From assembly GCF_037176765.1 (NCBI RefSeq), contig NC_090024.1, positions 241,233,071-241,297,070 on the forward strand: a stretch of DNA of 64,000 bases, given 5' to 3'. Shown piece by piece: positions 43,755 through 54,760 of this stretch (position 1 is its first letter; the number at the start of each line of letters is the position of its first letter). The position numbers and the translations under genes are program-made. The stretch is from Anolis sagrei. Its lineage: Eukaryota; Chordata; Lepidosauria; Squamata; Anolidae. The notes under the pieces are model-generated. The model was not told the DNA's origin. It did not search any database and saw only the letters and a list, made by a program, of their open reading frames with translations.

Positions 43755-44439
43755 ACATATTATTATTTCTTTTATCTCTTGATTGAGATGCAAAGCGAAG
43801 CAAACAATGCTCAGAGGTCAGATTTGCCAATTCCTTCCTCTGAAATGCAGCTTGGCATTATTTATGGACAGTCTCCCATCCAAATGCACTAATCAGGGCT
43901 TCTATTCCTTCCAAGATCAGAGAGGATCAGATGCCCTGAATGTATTTAAATCTCCCCCAAATTTCCAGAATTGTCATTGTGTTTCTTTGCAAAGGGGCGA
44001 CACCTGCTGTCCAGATGTGATCAGTTCCATTTCCAAACATTTTCTAATACTTTCTTGAGGAGGAGCGCCTTTTCTGAAAAACCAGCAGCATCTTCTGACA
44101 TCTAAAAGATTAACGAAATATATAAACAAAGTGTCCGGAAGTCCAGTAATAAAAGGTTTAAGTCAAATTTTAATACAGTTATCACATCACCTCTCTGTAG
44201 GTATACGACTCAATAGATATACTTATCCCATTAAGACTGCCTCATCAATACTAGAAATCCCAATAGTTTTAACACGCGCATTTAGGATTAGTCCTATTTG
44301 TTGCAAGGGATTTGAAATTTTCGTCAGCCTTTTTGAATGGAACCTCATAGAAGAGCTATATAACTTTATCTATCAGTAGTATTAATAAAAATAGGTATTA
44401 TAGGCTCACTCTTCTATGAGACTCCATTGATGGTAGTAC

Positions 44440-44479
<40 letters not shown>

Positions 44480-44599
44480 CTATTACTATTTAGATACACC
44501 ATTGATGTACACTTCAAAAATATAAGAGCTGAAAAGAATTGAGTCTTCTCAAAGGCATACAATATATATGTGTGTGTGTAAGTAATATATATAGGGAGT
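43755..44599. other. No gene recognised; TTAT microsatellite
   Basis: A ttat repeat at 44441-44482 and a TG/TA run near 44560-44595. The rest is unassigned. Confidence 0.4.
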
Positions 44600-45077
44600 A
44601 ATAATAATAATAATTCATTTATTTATTTACCATATTTATACGCCGCCTTTCTCAACCTTGTAGGGACTCAAGGCAGCTTACATATAGAGAAAACGATTCA
44701 GTGCCATGTAGACATACATACATCTATATAAATAAAATTGTAATGATTGTTTGTGGGATTAACATAACTTAGAAACCACTGGACAATTTGACACCAAATG
44801 TGGACACAATCCATGTATCAGGCCAACGAGTGACCATCACTCATAAAAAAACACTGAAAAATACAGAAGAGACTTAAAAAGAAAAAACAACAACATTACA
44901 ACGCATGCGCAAAACCACACACATATATATGCAAACACACATATATACACACAAAACACGTATACACAGACCGGTCCACAGCAACGCGTGGCAGGGGACG
45001 ACTAGTCGTAAAGTAAGCATATACATTAAAACAGTCATTAAAAACATATTAAACCAAATACTTATTAAAATCACATT
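44600..45077 (-). mobile_element. LINE 3' tail, split by a Helitron-like element
   Basis: Reversed tail (catatttatacgccgccttt, gggactcaaggcagcttaca) to 44722, and an A-rich continuation at 45006-45077. Confidence 0.5.
44723..45005 (+). mobile_element. Complete short Helitron-like element, 283 bp
   Basis: It starts TCTATATAAATAAAATTG directly after A and ends gacgaCTAG directly before T. The hairpin ccacagcaacgcgtgg lies about ten bases inside the 3' end. There is no TSD, no inverted ends and no coding capacity, which is the Helitron signature. It is the cleanest reference copy for the array at 29458-31120. Confidence 0.78.
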
Positions 45078-45092
45078 ATCCAAAACCATAAT

Positions 45093-46201
45093 AGGGAAGG
45101 CTGAGCGAAGGAAGAGAGATGCTTTTGAACTGTGGTGTTGGATGAAAGTTCTGAGAGCGCCTTGGACCGCGAGAAGATCCAACCAGTCCATACTTCAAGA
45201 AATAAAGCCCAACTGCTCATTGGAGGGAAGGATACTAGAGACAAAGTTGAAGTATTTTGGCCACATAATGAGACAGGAAAGCTTAGAGATGACAATTATG
45301 CTTGGGAAAATGGAAGGAAAAAGGAAGAGGGGCCGACCAAGGGCAAGATGGATGGAGAATGGAGGTTATCCTTGAAGTGACTGGCTTGACCTTGGAGGAG
45401 CTGGAGGTGGTCACGGCCGACAGGGAGCTCTGACCTGGGCTGAGCCAGAAGGTCATGAAGAGTTGGAAGTGACTGAACGAATAAACAACAACACTTATTC
45501 CTAGCTGTCTTTCAGTTAACACCAGTTGTGATGGCAAAATGCCACTGAACAGCCCAATCTTATGCATATTTACTTAAAAGTAAGTTCTGCTGGAGAGCCA
45601 GTATGTGGTGGTTTAAATAAAAGAATCATAGAGTTGGAAGAGATCTCATGGACCATCCATCCAGTCCAACCCCCTGCCAAGAAGCAGGAATATTGCATTC
45701 AAAGCACCCCTGACAGATGGCCATCCAGCCTCTGTTTAAAAGCCTCCAAAGAAGGAGCCTCTACCACACTCCGGGGCAGAGACTTCCACTGCTGAACGGC
45801 TCTCACAATCAGAAGTTCTTCCTAATGTTCAGATGGAATCTCCTTTCTTGTAGTTTGAAGCCATTGTTCCGTGTTTTAATCTCCAGGGAAGCAGAAAACA
45901 ATCTTGCTCCCTACTCCCTGTGGCTTGCTCTCACGTATTTATACATGACTATCATATCTCCTTTCAGCCTTCTCTTCTTGAGGCTAAACATGCCCAGTTC
46001 CTTAAGCCGCTCCTCATAGGGCTTGTTGGACTATGACTCTTGAGATCAAGACTTTTGAGGGCAAGATGGATGGATGATATCCTTGAAGTGACTGGCTTGA
46101 CCTTGAAGGAGCTGGGGGTGGCGACAGCCAACAGGGAGCTCTGACCTGGGCTGGTCCATGAGGTCACCAAGAGTCGGAAGCGACGGAACGAATGAACAAA
46201 A
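45093..46201 (+). mobile_element. Composite BovB insertion with two BovB 3' ends
   Basis: A perfect 15-bp TSD, atccaaaaccataat, at 45078-45092 and 46202-46216 encloses three parts. First is a BovB 3' part (45093-45490, with AERRKRDAFELWCWMKVLRA through to caacaacac). Second is about 560 bp of unrelated sequence including a reversed CR1 (45626-46028). Third is a second BovB 3' end (46050-46201). One TSD around two complete 3' ends suggests co-mobilisation of flanking DNA. Confidence 0.8.
45626..46028 (-). mobile_element. CR1 LINE 3' part within the composite BovB
   Basis: Reversed CR1 from gaatcatagagttggaagag through gctaaacatgcccagttcct to gagtcctcatagggcttgtt-type sequence. The 3' half of the CR1 C-terminal region is covered. 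Confidence 0.85.
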
Positions 46202-46303
46202 ATCCAAAACCATAATCCATGGCCATTCCAAATTGTCATTGCACTACTCCATGTTGTCTTGTGGATTACTAGAGTGGGTTGCATATGACTAAACATATGA
46301 ATA

Positions 46304-47272
46304 CGTATATTTATTTATCGTGTCAGTGCAACCAGTCGATTATATTACATTTCTAACAGAAAAAAGCAAAAAAACAAAACAAAACAGAAAGATATAAAAT
46401 TTGAGTTTGGTAGTTGATTAAATGTCCTTTGACCAGTATCTGGCCACTTGGAGTGCTTCTGAAGAACAAGCCCTATGAGGAGCGGCTTAAGGAGCTGGGC
46501 ATGTTTAGTCTGAAGAAGAGAAGGCTGAGAGGAGATATGATAGCCATGTATAAATATGTGAGAGGAAGCCACAGGGAGGAGGGAGCAAGCTTGTTTTCTG
46601 CTACCCTGGAGACTAGGACGCAATGGAGCAATGGCTTCAAACTACAAGAGAGGAAATTCCATCTGAACATGAGGAAGAACTTCCTAACTGTGAGAGCCGT
46701 TCAGCAGTGGAACTCTCTGCCCCGGAGTGTGGTGGATGCTACTTCTTTGGAGGCTTTTAAACAGGGGCTGGATGGCCATCTGTCAGGGGTGATTTGAATG
46801 CAATATTCCTGCTTCTTGGCAGATAGGGATTGGACTGGATGGCCCATGAGGTCTCTTCCAACTCTTTGATTCTATGATTCTGGTGTTGCTGTAAGGAGGT
46901 CCTCCATTGTGCATGTGGCAGGGCTCAGGGTGCATTGCAGCAGGTGGTCAGTGGTTTGCTCCTCTCCACACTCTCATGTCGAGGATTCCATTTTGTAGCC
47001 CCATTTCTGAAGGTTGGCTCTGCATCTCGTGGTGCCAGAGTGCAGTCTGTTCAACGCCTTCCAAGTCGCCCAGTCCTCTGTGTGCCCAGGGGGGAGTCTC
47101 TCATTTGGTATCAGCCATTGGTTGAGGTTCTGGGTTTGAGCCTGCCACTTTTGGACTCTCGCTTGCTGAAATGTTCCAGCGAGTGTCTCTGTAGATCTTA
47201 CAAAACTATTTCTAGATTTAAGTCGTTGACGTGCTGGCTGATACCCAAACAGGGGATGAGCTGGAGATGTCT
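46304..47272 (-). mobile_element. Family H LINE with TSD, split by CR1
   Basis: A perfect 15-bp TSD, ctaaacatatgaata, lies at 46289-46303 and 47273-47287. The minus strand gives ETSPAHPLFGYQPARQRLKS, QKWQAQTQNLNQWLIPNERL, ATWKALNRLHSGTTRCRANL and the Cys/His end, interrupted by CR1 at 46462-46877. The left end is the reversed tail after tatttatttatcgtgtcag. Confidence 0.9.
46462..46877 (+). mobile_element. CR1 LINE 3' end inserted in family H LINE
   Basis: It encodes [60 protein letters not shown] and [20 protein letters not shown], then the CR1 3' end gattctatga. ttctg flanks it at 46457-46461 and 46878-46882. The C-terminal 127 codons are open. Confidence 0.93.
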
Positions 47273-47287
47273 CTAAACATATGAATA

Positions 47288-47494
47288 TGTACATGAGAAA
47301 GAAACAATAATGTAAATGGGAAAGAAACAATAATAAAATGCTAAACCGTATAATACAATTGTAAAACAAAATACCCAGGTAAAATGCAATATAGTATGAA
47401 ACAAACTGACCCATCTACATAATATACAAAGTAACAAAACAATATTCAAGTATAACAGCACAGCTTTGGAAAGCTCTTCTTCCTGGAGAAACAG
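47288..47494. other. A-rich LINE-tail-like sequence
   Basis: Repeated gaaacaataat and acaaaat sequence. Probably the 3' non-coding part of another LINE. No gene. Confidence 0.35.
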
Positions 47495-47760
47495 GCTGGA
47501 TGACGTCATCTATACCCTGCGCATGCGCCGTGGCGGATGCGTCTCGAGCCGGCTCTAACGGTCGGCCCAAGTTCGAACGTGATTGACGTACGGAGGGGGG
47601 AGGGGTGGAACTGAGAGGGTTGGAATCGAGAAGCGAAGGCGGCTGCGTCTTCCCTTCCGCGCATGCGCAGTCTGCAACTGGGGCGTTCTAATTGTTGAGA
47701 GAGAATTTTCAAAAGGCGCGCTTTGTGAGGGCGGGAAAATTAATGTGACAACTCAAGAGT
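47495..47760 (+). promoter_or_regulatory. CpG-rich promoter-like block, candidate RAD21L1 promoter
   Basis: This is the only strongly CpG-rich block in the right half of the window. It has a perfect CRE, TGACGTCA, at 47501-47508. NRF1-type palindromes TGCGCATGCGCC (47518-47529) and CGCGCATGCGCA (47658-47669) follow. An E2F-type GGCGGGAAAAT lies at 47730-47740. NRF1 and E2F6-type sites are common at germline gene promoters. It lies 10.8 kb upstream of the first RAD21L1 coding exon with no other plus-strand gene between. Assignment to RAD21L1 is inference; no first exon was delimited. Confidence 0.55.
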
Positions 47761-47822
47761 GTGGTTGATAGCCTTAATTCACATTAATGTCCATTTCCCC
47801 ACTCCTTTATCATAATTAGTAT

Positions 47823-47985
47823 ATTATTATTACCTCAGAAGTACACAAAAAGTTACCCTTTCTCCCCTCAGGTACAGACAGACATAGCATTAAGCTATCT
47901 TATTATTATTATTACCTCAGAGCTACACAAGAAGTTACATTTTTCTCCCCTCAGGTACAAACAGTCACTGCATTTAACTATCCAG
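47823..47985 (+). repeat. Two-copy tandem repeat of about 78 bp
   Basis: tattattattacctcagaag through ctcccctcaggtacagacag is repeated immediately as tattattattattacctcag through ctcccctcaggtacaaacag with scattered differences. It lies just downstream of the CpG block. Confidence 0.85.
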
Positions 47986-48023
47986 TCATGATCTATTTAA
48001 TAGATATTATTATATCATTTTCA

Positions 48024-48848
48024 TCTATATAAATAAAAATGTAATGTTCGTTTGTGGGATTAACAGAACTCAAAAACCACTGGACAAATTGACGCCAAAT
48101 TTGGACACAAGACACCTAACAACCCAATGAATGTCCTTCACTCAAATTGATTTTGTCATTTGGGAGTTGTAGTTGCTGGGATTTATAGTTCACCTACAAT
48201 CAAAGAGGATTCTGAGCCCCACCAATAATGTAATTGAACCAAACTTGGCACACAGGACTCCCGTGATCAACAGAAAACACTAGAAGGGTTTTGTGGGCAT
48301 CACTCAAATTGATTTTGTCATTGGGAATTGTAGTTGCTGGGATTTATAGTTCACCTACAATCAAAGAGCATTTTGAACCTCACCAATGACAGAATTGAAC
48401 CAAACTTGGCACACAGTTCTCCCATGACCAACAGAAAACACTAGAAGGGTTTGGTGGGCATCACTCAAATTGATTTTGTCATTGTAGTTGCTAGGATTTA
48501 TAGTTCACCTACAATCAAAGAGCATTCCGAACTCCACCAACGATGGAATTGGACTAAACTTGGCACACAGGACTCCCATGACCAACAGAAAACACTAGAA
48601 GGGTTTGGTCGGCAGTGTCCTTTGGTTTTGGAGTTGTAGTTCACCTACATCCAGAGAGCACTGTGGACACAAACAATGATGGATCTGGACCAAACTGTAC
48701 AAGAATAAATGTGAACACTGGTGGAGTTTGGGGAAAATTGAATCTTGATATTTGGGAGTTGTAGTTGCTGGGATTTATAGTTCACCTACAATCACAGAGC
48801 ATTCCAAACTCCACCAACGATAGAATTGGGCCAAACCTCCCACACAGT
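48024..48848 (+). mobile_element. Helitron-like element, long form, 3' truncated
   Basis: Starts TCTATATAAATAAAAATG after A. It contains three or more copies of a roughly 150-bp module (gttgtagttgctgggattta, acctacaatcaaagag, acacaggactccc). It stops at 48848, where a family Z LINE begins, so the CTAG end is lost. Confidence 0.65.
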
Positions 48849-50190
48849 ATTCTTGTGGGTCCATTCGTGGCTGTAGAGCCCTATTCTTGATATGCATCTT
48901 CTTCCGCAGTGAGGGCATTGGTGGAAGGCGGTCTCGGTCGGGGTTGGCTTGACGCGCCTTCCTCTTGGCACACTTCTCCCTTTCACCCTCCATTTGTGCC
49001 TCTTCAAATTCTGACCTCCACAGCTGACCTCCAGCTGGAGTGATCAAGGGCCAGGGCTTCCCAGTTCTCAGTGTGTATGCCGGAGTTTTTAAGGTTGGCT
49101 TTGAGCCCATCTTTCAATCTCTTTTCCTGTCCACCCACATTCCGTTTTCCGTTCTTGAGTTCGGAGCAGAGCAACTGCTTTGGGAGACGGTGGCCGGGCA
49201 TCCGGACAATGTGGCCAGTCCAGCAGAGTTGATGGCGGAGGACCATCGTTCAATGCTGGTGGTCTTTGCTTCTTCCAGCACTCTGACATTTGTCCGCTTG
49301 TCTTCCCAAGAGATTTGCAGGATTTTCCGGAGGCAGCGCTGATGGAATCGTTCCAGGAGTTGCATGTGACATGTGTAGACAGTCCACGTTTCGCAGGCGT
49401 ATAGCAGGGTTGGGAGGACAATAGCTTTATAAACAAGCACCTTGGTATCCCTACAGATGTCCTGGTCCTCAAACACTCTCTGCTTCATTTGGAAAAATGC
49501 TGCACTCGCAGAGCTCAGGCGGTGTTGTATTTCGGCGTCGATGTTGACTTTGGTGGAGAGGTGGCTGCCAAGGGAGCGGAAATGGTCAAAATTTTCTAAT
49601 GTTACACCATTAAGCTGTATCTCTGGCATAGGAGAGGGGTTGGCTGGTGACTGCTGGATCAGCACTTTGGTTTTCTCAATGTTCAATGACAGGCCGAGCT
49701 TCTCGTATGCTTCTGCAAAGGTGTTTAGAGTGGCTTGTAGATCTTCTTCTGAATGAGCACAGACGACATTGTCATCAGCATACTGGAGTTCTATAACAGA
49801 TGTTGTTGTAACCTTGGTTTTGGCTTTCAGTCTGCTGAGGTTAAACAGCTTGCCATCTGTCCGAAAGATGATTTCCTCTCCGGTGGGAAGCTTTCCATCA
49901 ACAAGGTGAAGTATCATAGCGATGAAGATGGAGAATAAAGTTGGGGCAATAACACATCCCCATTTGACAACTGATTCCACCTTAAATGGGTCACTTTGGG
50001 AGCCATTGCTGTCCAAGACTGTTGCCATCATGGAGGAGCCACAGGATGTTCACAAATTTGTTTGGGCACCCGATTTTTTGGAGGATGGTCCAGAGAGTGC
50101 TGCGATTCACTGTGTCGAATGCCTTTGCAAGGCCAATGAATGCCATGGACAGAGGTTGATTTTGTTCCCTGCATTTTTCTTGGAGCTGAA
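48849..50190 (-). mobile_element. Family Z LINE with reverse transcriptase core
   Basis: The longest copy here. The minus strand is open for 305 codons (49114-50031). It includes RLKAKTKVTTTSVIELQYAD, so the polymerase box YADD is present. It continues with EAYEKLGLSLNIEKTKVLI, VFEDQDICRDTKVLVYKAIV and QLLERFHQRCLRKILQISWE. Further 5', IGLAKAFDTVNRSTLW near 50090-50140 corresponds to reverse transcriptase motif A. The C-terminal finger-like region is degraded (CPHCGRRCISRIGLYSH in another frame). Confidence 0.92.
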
Positions 50191-50329
50191 TATATAACCG
50201 AATATATAGTTGACCAAAAACTCATTTGTAACCTTTTTAGTACTAACGTTGCAGAATGGTCCCTGGTTTTAAAAAAAAGGTTGGGGACCACTGTTTCCAC
50301 CAAATGCAGTGCCTGGACTAAGGTCAGAG
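50191..50329. mobile_element. hAT-type end fragment
   Basis: aaggttggggaccactg near 50276-50292 is the reversed CAGTGGTCCCCAACC terminus known from hAT elements. The left end is not found. Confidence 0.45.
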
Positions 50330-50945
50330 TTTTCAAACTGGGCTCAAATCAAAGAACACAAAAAGCATTGCAGACTAAGCCATCCAGAGAAGTCAGCTAT
50401 AGAAGAGCACTTGATGAACCAACCTGGACACAGGGTATTACTTGAGAACACAGAAATGCTGGACCACTCTGACAACCATCATGTCAAGACTACACAGAGA
50501 AGCCATTGAAATCCATGTGGACAATTTCAACAGAAAAGAGGAAACCATGGAAATCAACAAAATCTAGTATTAAAAAACACCAGAATCAAGACAGTAAATA
50601 GGGAGCACCACTCAGAAACGGGAACTGCAGACAGCAAACATCCAAGTGCCAGTTAACACCTTCCAAACAGAGGGTGCCTTCAAGCTATTGAGGCAAGGCA
50701 GATACCCTCACTGATTGACTTTGCAGCTTCCTGGTTACTCATGTTATTCAAGCTTGCTGATTGTAACATTCACACTTGCTTTAAACAGACACAGGTTCTT
50801 TCTCCCACCCTGGACATGGTTCCACAGGTACATATTGTCCAACAGAATATCTGAAGATGCCATTATCCACAGATGCAGGTGAAACATTGGGAGAGAATGC
50901 TGCTGGAACATGGCCATACAGCCTGAAAAACTCACAGCAACCCAC
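50330..50945 (+). mobile_element. Penelope-like element 3' part with coding remnant
   Basis: Reads EHLMNQPGHRVLLENTEMLD and HSDNHH, parallel to 43324-43692. The non-coding 3' region and the terminal block follow (gatgcaggtgaaacattggg, catggccatacagcc). Broken. Confidence 0.65.
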
Positions 50946-51045
50946 TAAATAGCAGGCAATAGTCTCTTCCTCTGACAGCAATAACATCCTGTGAAAACCT
51001 ACTAGCAGCACATGGGGCGCAGACCCAAAATTAATAAGAACATCA

Positions 51046-51770
51046 GGCCTGGCTCTGATGAGTATGCCTGCCCTGTTTGGCATAAGTCTGTTCACGTGAA
51101 GCAGGTGAACATAGCACTGAATAAAACATACAGAATAATCACAGAATGTCTCAAACCTATACCTGATAATAGACTCTACAAGCTAGCTGCATTGCCCCCC
51201 CCCAAATGTGCAACGGGAAGTTGCTGCTAACTGTGGGAGAAATAAACTTGAATACTGAAAGCCAGCCACCCACTGCATGGCTATCTGCCTCCTCCCAGTA
51301 GACTCAAATCAAGGAAAAGCTTCATAAGAACCACCACTCCTCTTAATGTTCTCCCAGCAATAGCAAGAGCATCCCTCTGGGCAGCTAAACCAGGAAATGC
51401 CAAATGGATGGTCCCCTTGAGGGTCTGTCTCCAGGGACAAACCAAGAACGGGCACTTGGAAATCCCTGAACAGACTCAGAAGTGGAGTGGGCAGATAAAA
51501 AGACAACCTAGCGAAATGGAACTACCTAAAAGAATCCTCTACCTTGTGCGACTGTGGAGCAGAACAAACCACTCCGCGCCTGTATGCTTGTCCACAATGC
51601 CCTGCCTCATGCACAGAGTAGGAATTGTTTAAAGCCACAGACAACGCAGTTGCTGTTACCAGGTTTTAGTCAAAAATTATTTAGCCACTTGTGCTCCTTC
51701 TATTTTTATTAGTGTTATAGTTATGCATGCAATGCTTTTGATACAAAATAAATAAATAAATAAAGCAAAT
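51046..51770 (+). mobile_element. Family H LINE 3' part, degraded
   Basis: Starts DEYACPVWHKSVHVKQVNIA, LNKTYRIITECLKPIPDNRL; later blocks are weak. Tail ends in aataaataaataaataaa. Confidence 0.7.
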
Positions 51771-51799
51771 CATTTGGGAAGCGAGAATTGGGTGAATAC

Positions 51800-53070
51800 T
51801 CTTCACAATCTAATCTTTGATATAATGGTTTTGGAGAAGATATATAAACAAAAATGCCCATCTAAACTAGGATGTTCAAGCTGGGTTTAGAAAAGGCAGA
51901 GGAACGAGAGATCAGATTGCCAATATCCGCTGGATAATGGAGAAAGGCAGGGAGTTTCAGAAAATCATCTATTTCTGCTTCATTGACTATTCTAAAGCCT
52001 TTGGCTGTGTGGATCATAATAAATCGTGGCAAGTTCTTGGTGGGATGGGCATCCCAAGCCACCTTGTCTCTCTCCTGAGGAATCTGTACAAGAATCTGTA
52101 CAAGGACTAACAGTCAGAACTGACCATGGAACAGGAGACTGGTTCAAGATTGGGAAAGGCGTACGGCAAGGCTGCATACTCTCACCCAACCTTTTTAACT
52201 TGTATGCAGAACACATCATGCGATGTGCAGGGCTTTAATGCAAAGCTGGGGTGAAAATTGCTGGAAGAAACTAACAACCTCAGATATGCAGATGACACCA
52301 CTCTGATGGCCGAAAGCAAAGAGGAGCTGAGGAGCCTTCTAATCAAGGTGAAAGAAGAAAGTGCAAAAGCTGGGTTGCAGCTAAACATAAAAAAAACCAA
52401 GATTATGGCAACAAGAATTACTGACAACTGGGAAATAGAGGGAGAAAAGGTGGAGGCCATGACAGACTTTGTATTTCTAGGCGCAAAGATTACTGCAGAT
52501 GCAGACTGTGGCCAGGAAATCAGAAGACGCTTACTTCTTGGGAGGAGAGCAATGTCCAGTCTCGATAAAATAGTAAAGAGTAGAGACATCACACTGGCAA
52601 CAAAGATCCATTGCCTAGACAAAGCCATGGTATTCCCTGTAGTCACCTACGGATGTGAGAGCTGGACCTTAGGGAAGGCTGAGCGAAGGAAGAGAGATGC
52701 CTTTGAGCTGTGGTGTTGGAGGAAAGTTCTGAGAGTGCCTTGGACTGCGAGAAGATCCAACCAGTCCATCCTCCAGGAAATAAAGCCCGACTGCTCATTG
52801 GAGGGAAGGAGACTAGAGACAAAGTTGAAGTACTTTGGTCACATCATGAGGAGACTGCAAAGCCTAGAGAAGACAATTATGCTGGGGAAAGTGGAAGGTA
52901 AAAGGAAGAGGGGCCGACCAAGGGCAAGATGGATGGATGGCATCCTTGAAGTGACTGGACTGACCTTGAAGGAGCTGGGGGTGGTGATGGCCGACAGGGA
53001 GCTCTGGCGTGGGCTGGTCCATGAGGTCACGAAGAGTCGGAGACGACTGAATGAATTAACAACAAACTAG
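51800..53070 (+). mobile_element. BovB (RTE) LINE, 1.3 kb, longest copy
   Basis: It encodes AGFRKGRGTRDQIANIRWIM, YFCFIDYSKAF (motif A), RYADDTTLMAESKEELRSLL (YADD box, near 52276), then a 270-codon open stretch to the stop. It has the same C-terminal blocks as 38063-38777. Ends gaattaacaacaaa. A few frameshifts lie upstream of 52258. No endonuclease domain is present. Confidence 0.95.
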
Positions 53071-54286
53071 GATTACCACAGTACAAACTAAAGGGGGTCC
53101 CTGTAGCTTTAATGATTGTGTAGGAGAAGGAATTTCAATCAGTTTTACAAGTTTCCTGGTTGGATGCCAAGCAACACAGGTGGATATTCCTTCTTAGATA
53201 CAAGTATTTAAGGCACAGGAGGCACCTCTAGTTTCCAGTCTAGAAAACCTTCCCTTCATGGAAAGCCATGCTTTCTTTTTGAAAAGACTATTTCTAGTCT
53301 AAGACAATGCTATTTACAGACTCTCTGAATGGTATTTGGTTTATCTATTAGGAAATACTAAAAATGTGTAACAGAAATGGTTGAAAATTGTTTTCTCTAC
53401 TGCTAGGATTAGTAAAATAATGACTCAAAATAGTGATCTGTGGACCAGTCTTTTCTGTGGAGTGTATGTCTGTAGCAAGTTTCCAGGAAAGAAATCCTTG
53501 TAGTCAAAAACAAATCCTCGAAGTACAACTGTATTTCTTCAGGTCTAACATTCACTTCTTTTCCTACATAAACATATGTTGGAAATTGCAACCTTCTCAA
53601 TCCTTCACTAGTTATTTCTTATGTATAGAATTGCTTATGTATAGAATTGAATGTGTGTATTTGTTTCAGATTTTACTTGTCCTCTTTGTTGTGGAAAGGG
53701 CTGCAGACCATGTGATCAGATCTAGACACGTTCAGGACTATGGCTCCATTTTAGAACAGTGTTTGCCATTAGAGTCTTAGAGTAGAAGCCATTCATTTGT
53801 ATCAGAAGCAGTGAGTACAGTTATACAGTTTAGGCTTCAGTAGGATGTATGCTTGCAGACTCCAATGGGCTAAGAACTATTGTTTCTAAGGAAGATGCCC
53901 TGTATTACATACACAGAAAATCTACTTAAAATCCTATTGTAACTGGATTAATGAGTAAAGTGCTGGTATGTTGTATACATGAAGTTTTGTGAGTAAACCA
54001 ACTATATTACTTTTAAAGAAGACTGTTTATTTTGAGAGCATGATGTAAATTATATTTTAATGGAGAGTAGATGTTTTGGGGCAACTTCAAAGAACACTTC
54101 TGAGACTCTGCTACTGAATATATATTTTGTGCATTGGCATGTCTTTGTCCCTGACAGTTCAAAGACGCACCTAGGTACATCAGTTTAACAGCTGAGAGAC
54201 CTAGTTGCCTTGCATGAATGCTGGTGAACATCACTGTTCAAATGCCTTTCCTTGACCAGTGACTTTCCAAAAAGGTTATGAATTCC
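53071..54286. other. No gene or repeat family recognised
   Basis: AT-leaning sequence of about 1.2 kb. A 115-codon open frame at 53433-53780 shows no known motif, and its Cys/Phe-rich composition looks random. Confidence 0.3.
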
Positions 54287-54748
54287 CGTAGAGATGTTCA
54301 ATGTATTGTCAAAGGCTTTCATGGCCGGAATCACTGGGTTGTTGTAGGTTTTTTCGGGCTATATGGCCATGTTCTAGAGGCATTTCTTCTGACTTTTCAC
54401 CTGCATCTATGGCAAGCATCCTCAGAGGTAGTGAGGTCTGTTGGAACAGCACAACAACAGAGAGGAAACAAACAAGGACATCTAATCACCTCTCAACAAA
54501 AGATTGCTCCAGGCACTGCCAGGCAATCAAATGCTAATCAAGGTGGTCAGTTGAAACATTCACACCTAGCTCCAGCAGACAAGAGTCCTTTGTCTCACCC
54601 TGGTCATTCCACAGATATATAAACCCTTTTTCCTAGTTCCAACAGACCTCACTACTTCTGAGGATGCTTGCCATAGATGCATGTGAAACGTCAGAAGAAA
54701 TGCCTCTAGAACATGGCCATATAGCCCGAAAAAACCTACAACCACCCA
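54287..54748. mobile_element. Penelope-like element, inverted termini, with TSD
   Basis: Reversed terminus at left (tattgtcaaaggctttcatg), non-coding 3' region, and forward terminus at right. gttatgaattcc lies at 54275-54286 and 54749-54760, a perfect 12-bp TSD. Seventeen bases of non-terminal sequence follow the left TSD. No coding region remains. Confidence 0.8.
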
Positions 54749-54760
54749 GTTATGAATTCC

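Noticed and set aside
51850-53070. An 8-bp TSD (aactagga) for the long BovB
   Set aside because: The left match lies within the LINE sequence itself, so it is probably chance. No convincing TSD was found for this copy.
53433-53780. A 115-codon open frame as a gene
   Set aside because: AT-rich, with random-looking composition, no motif and no splice or promoter evidence.
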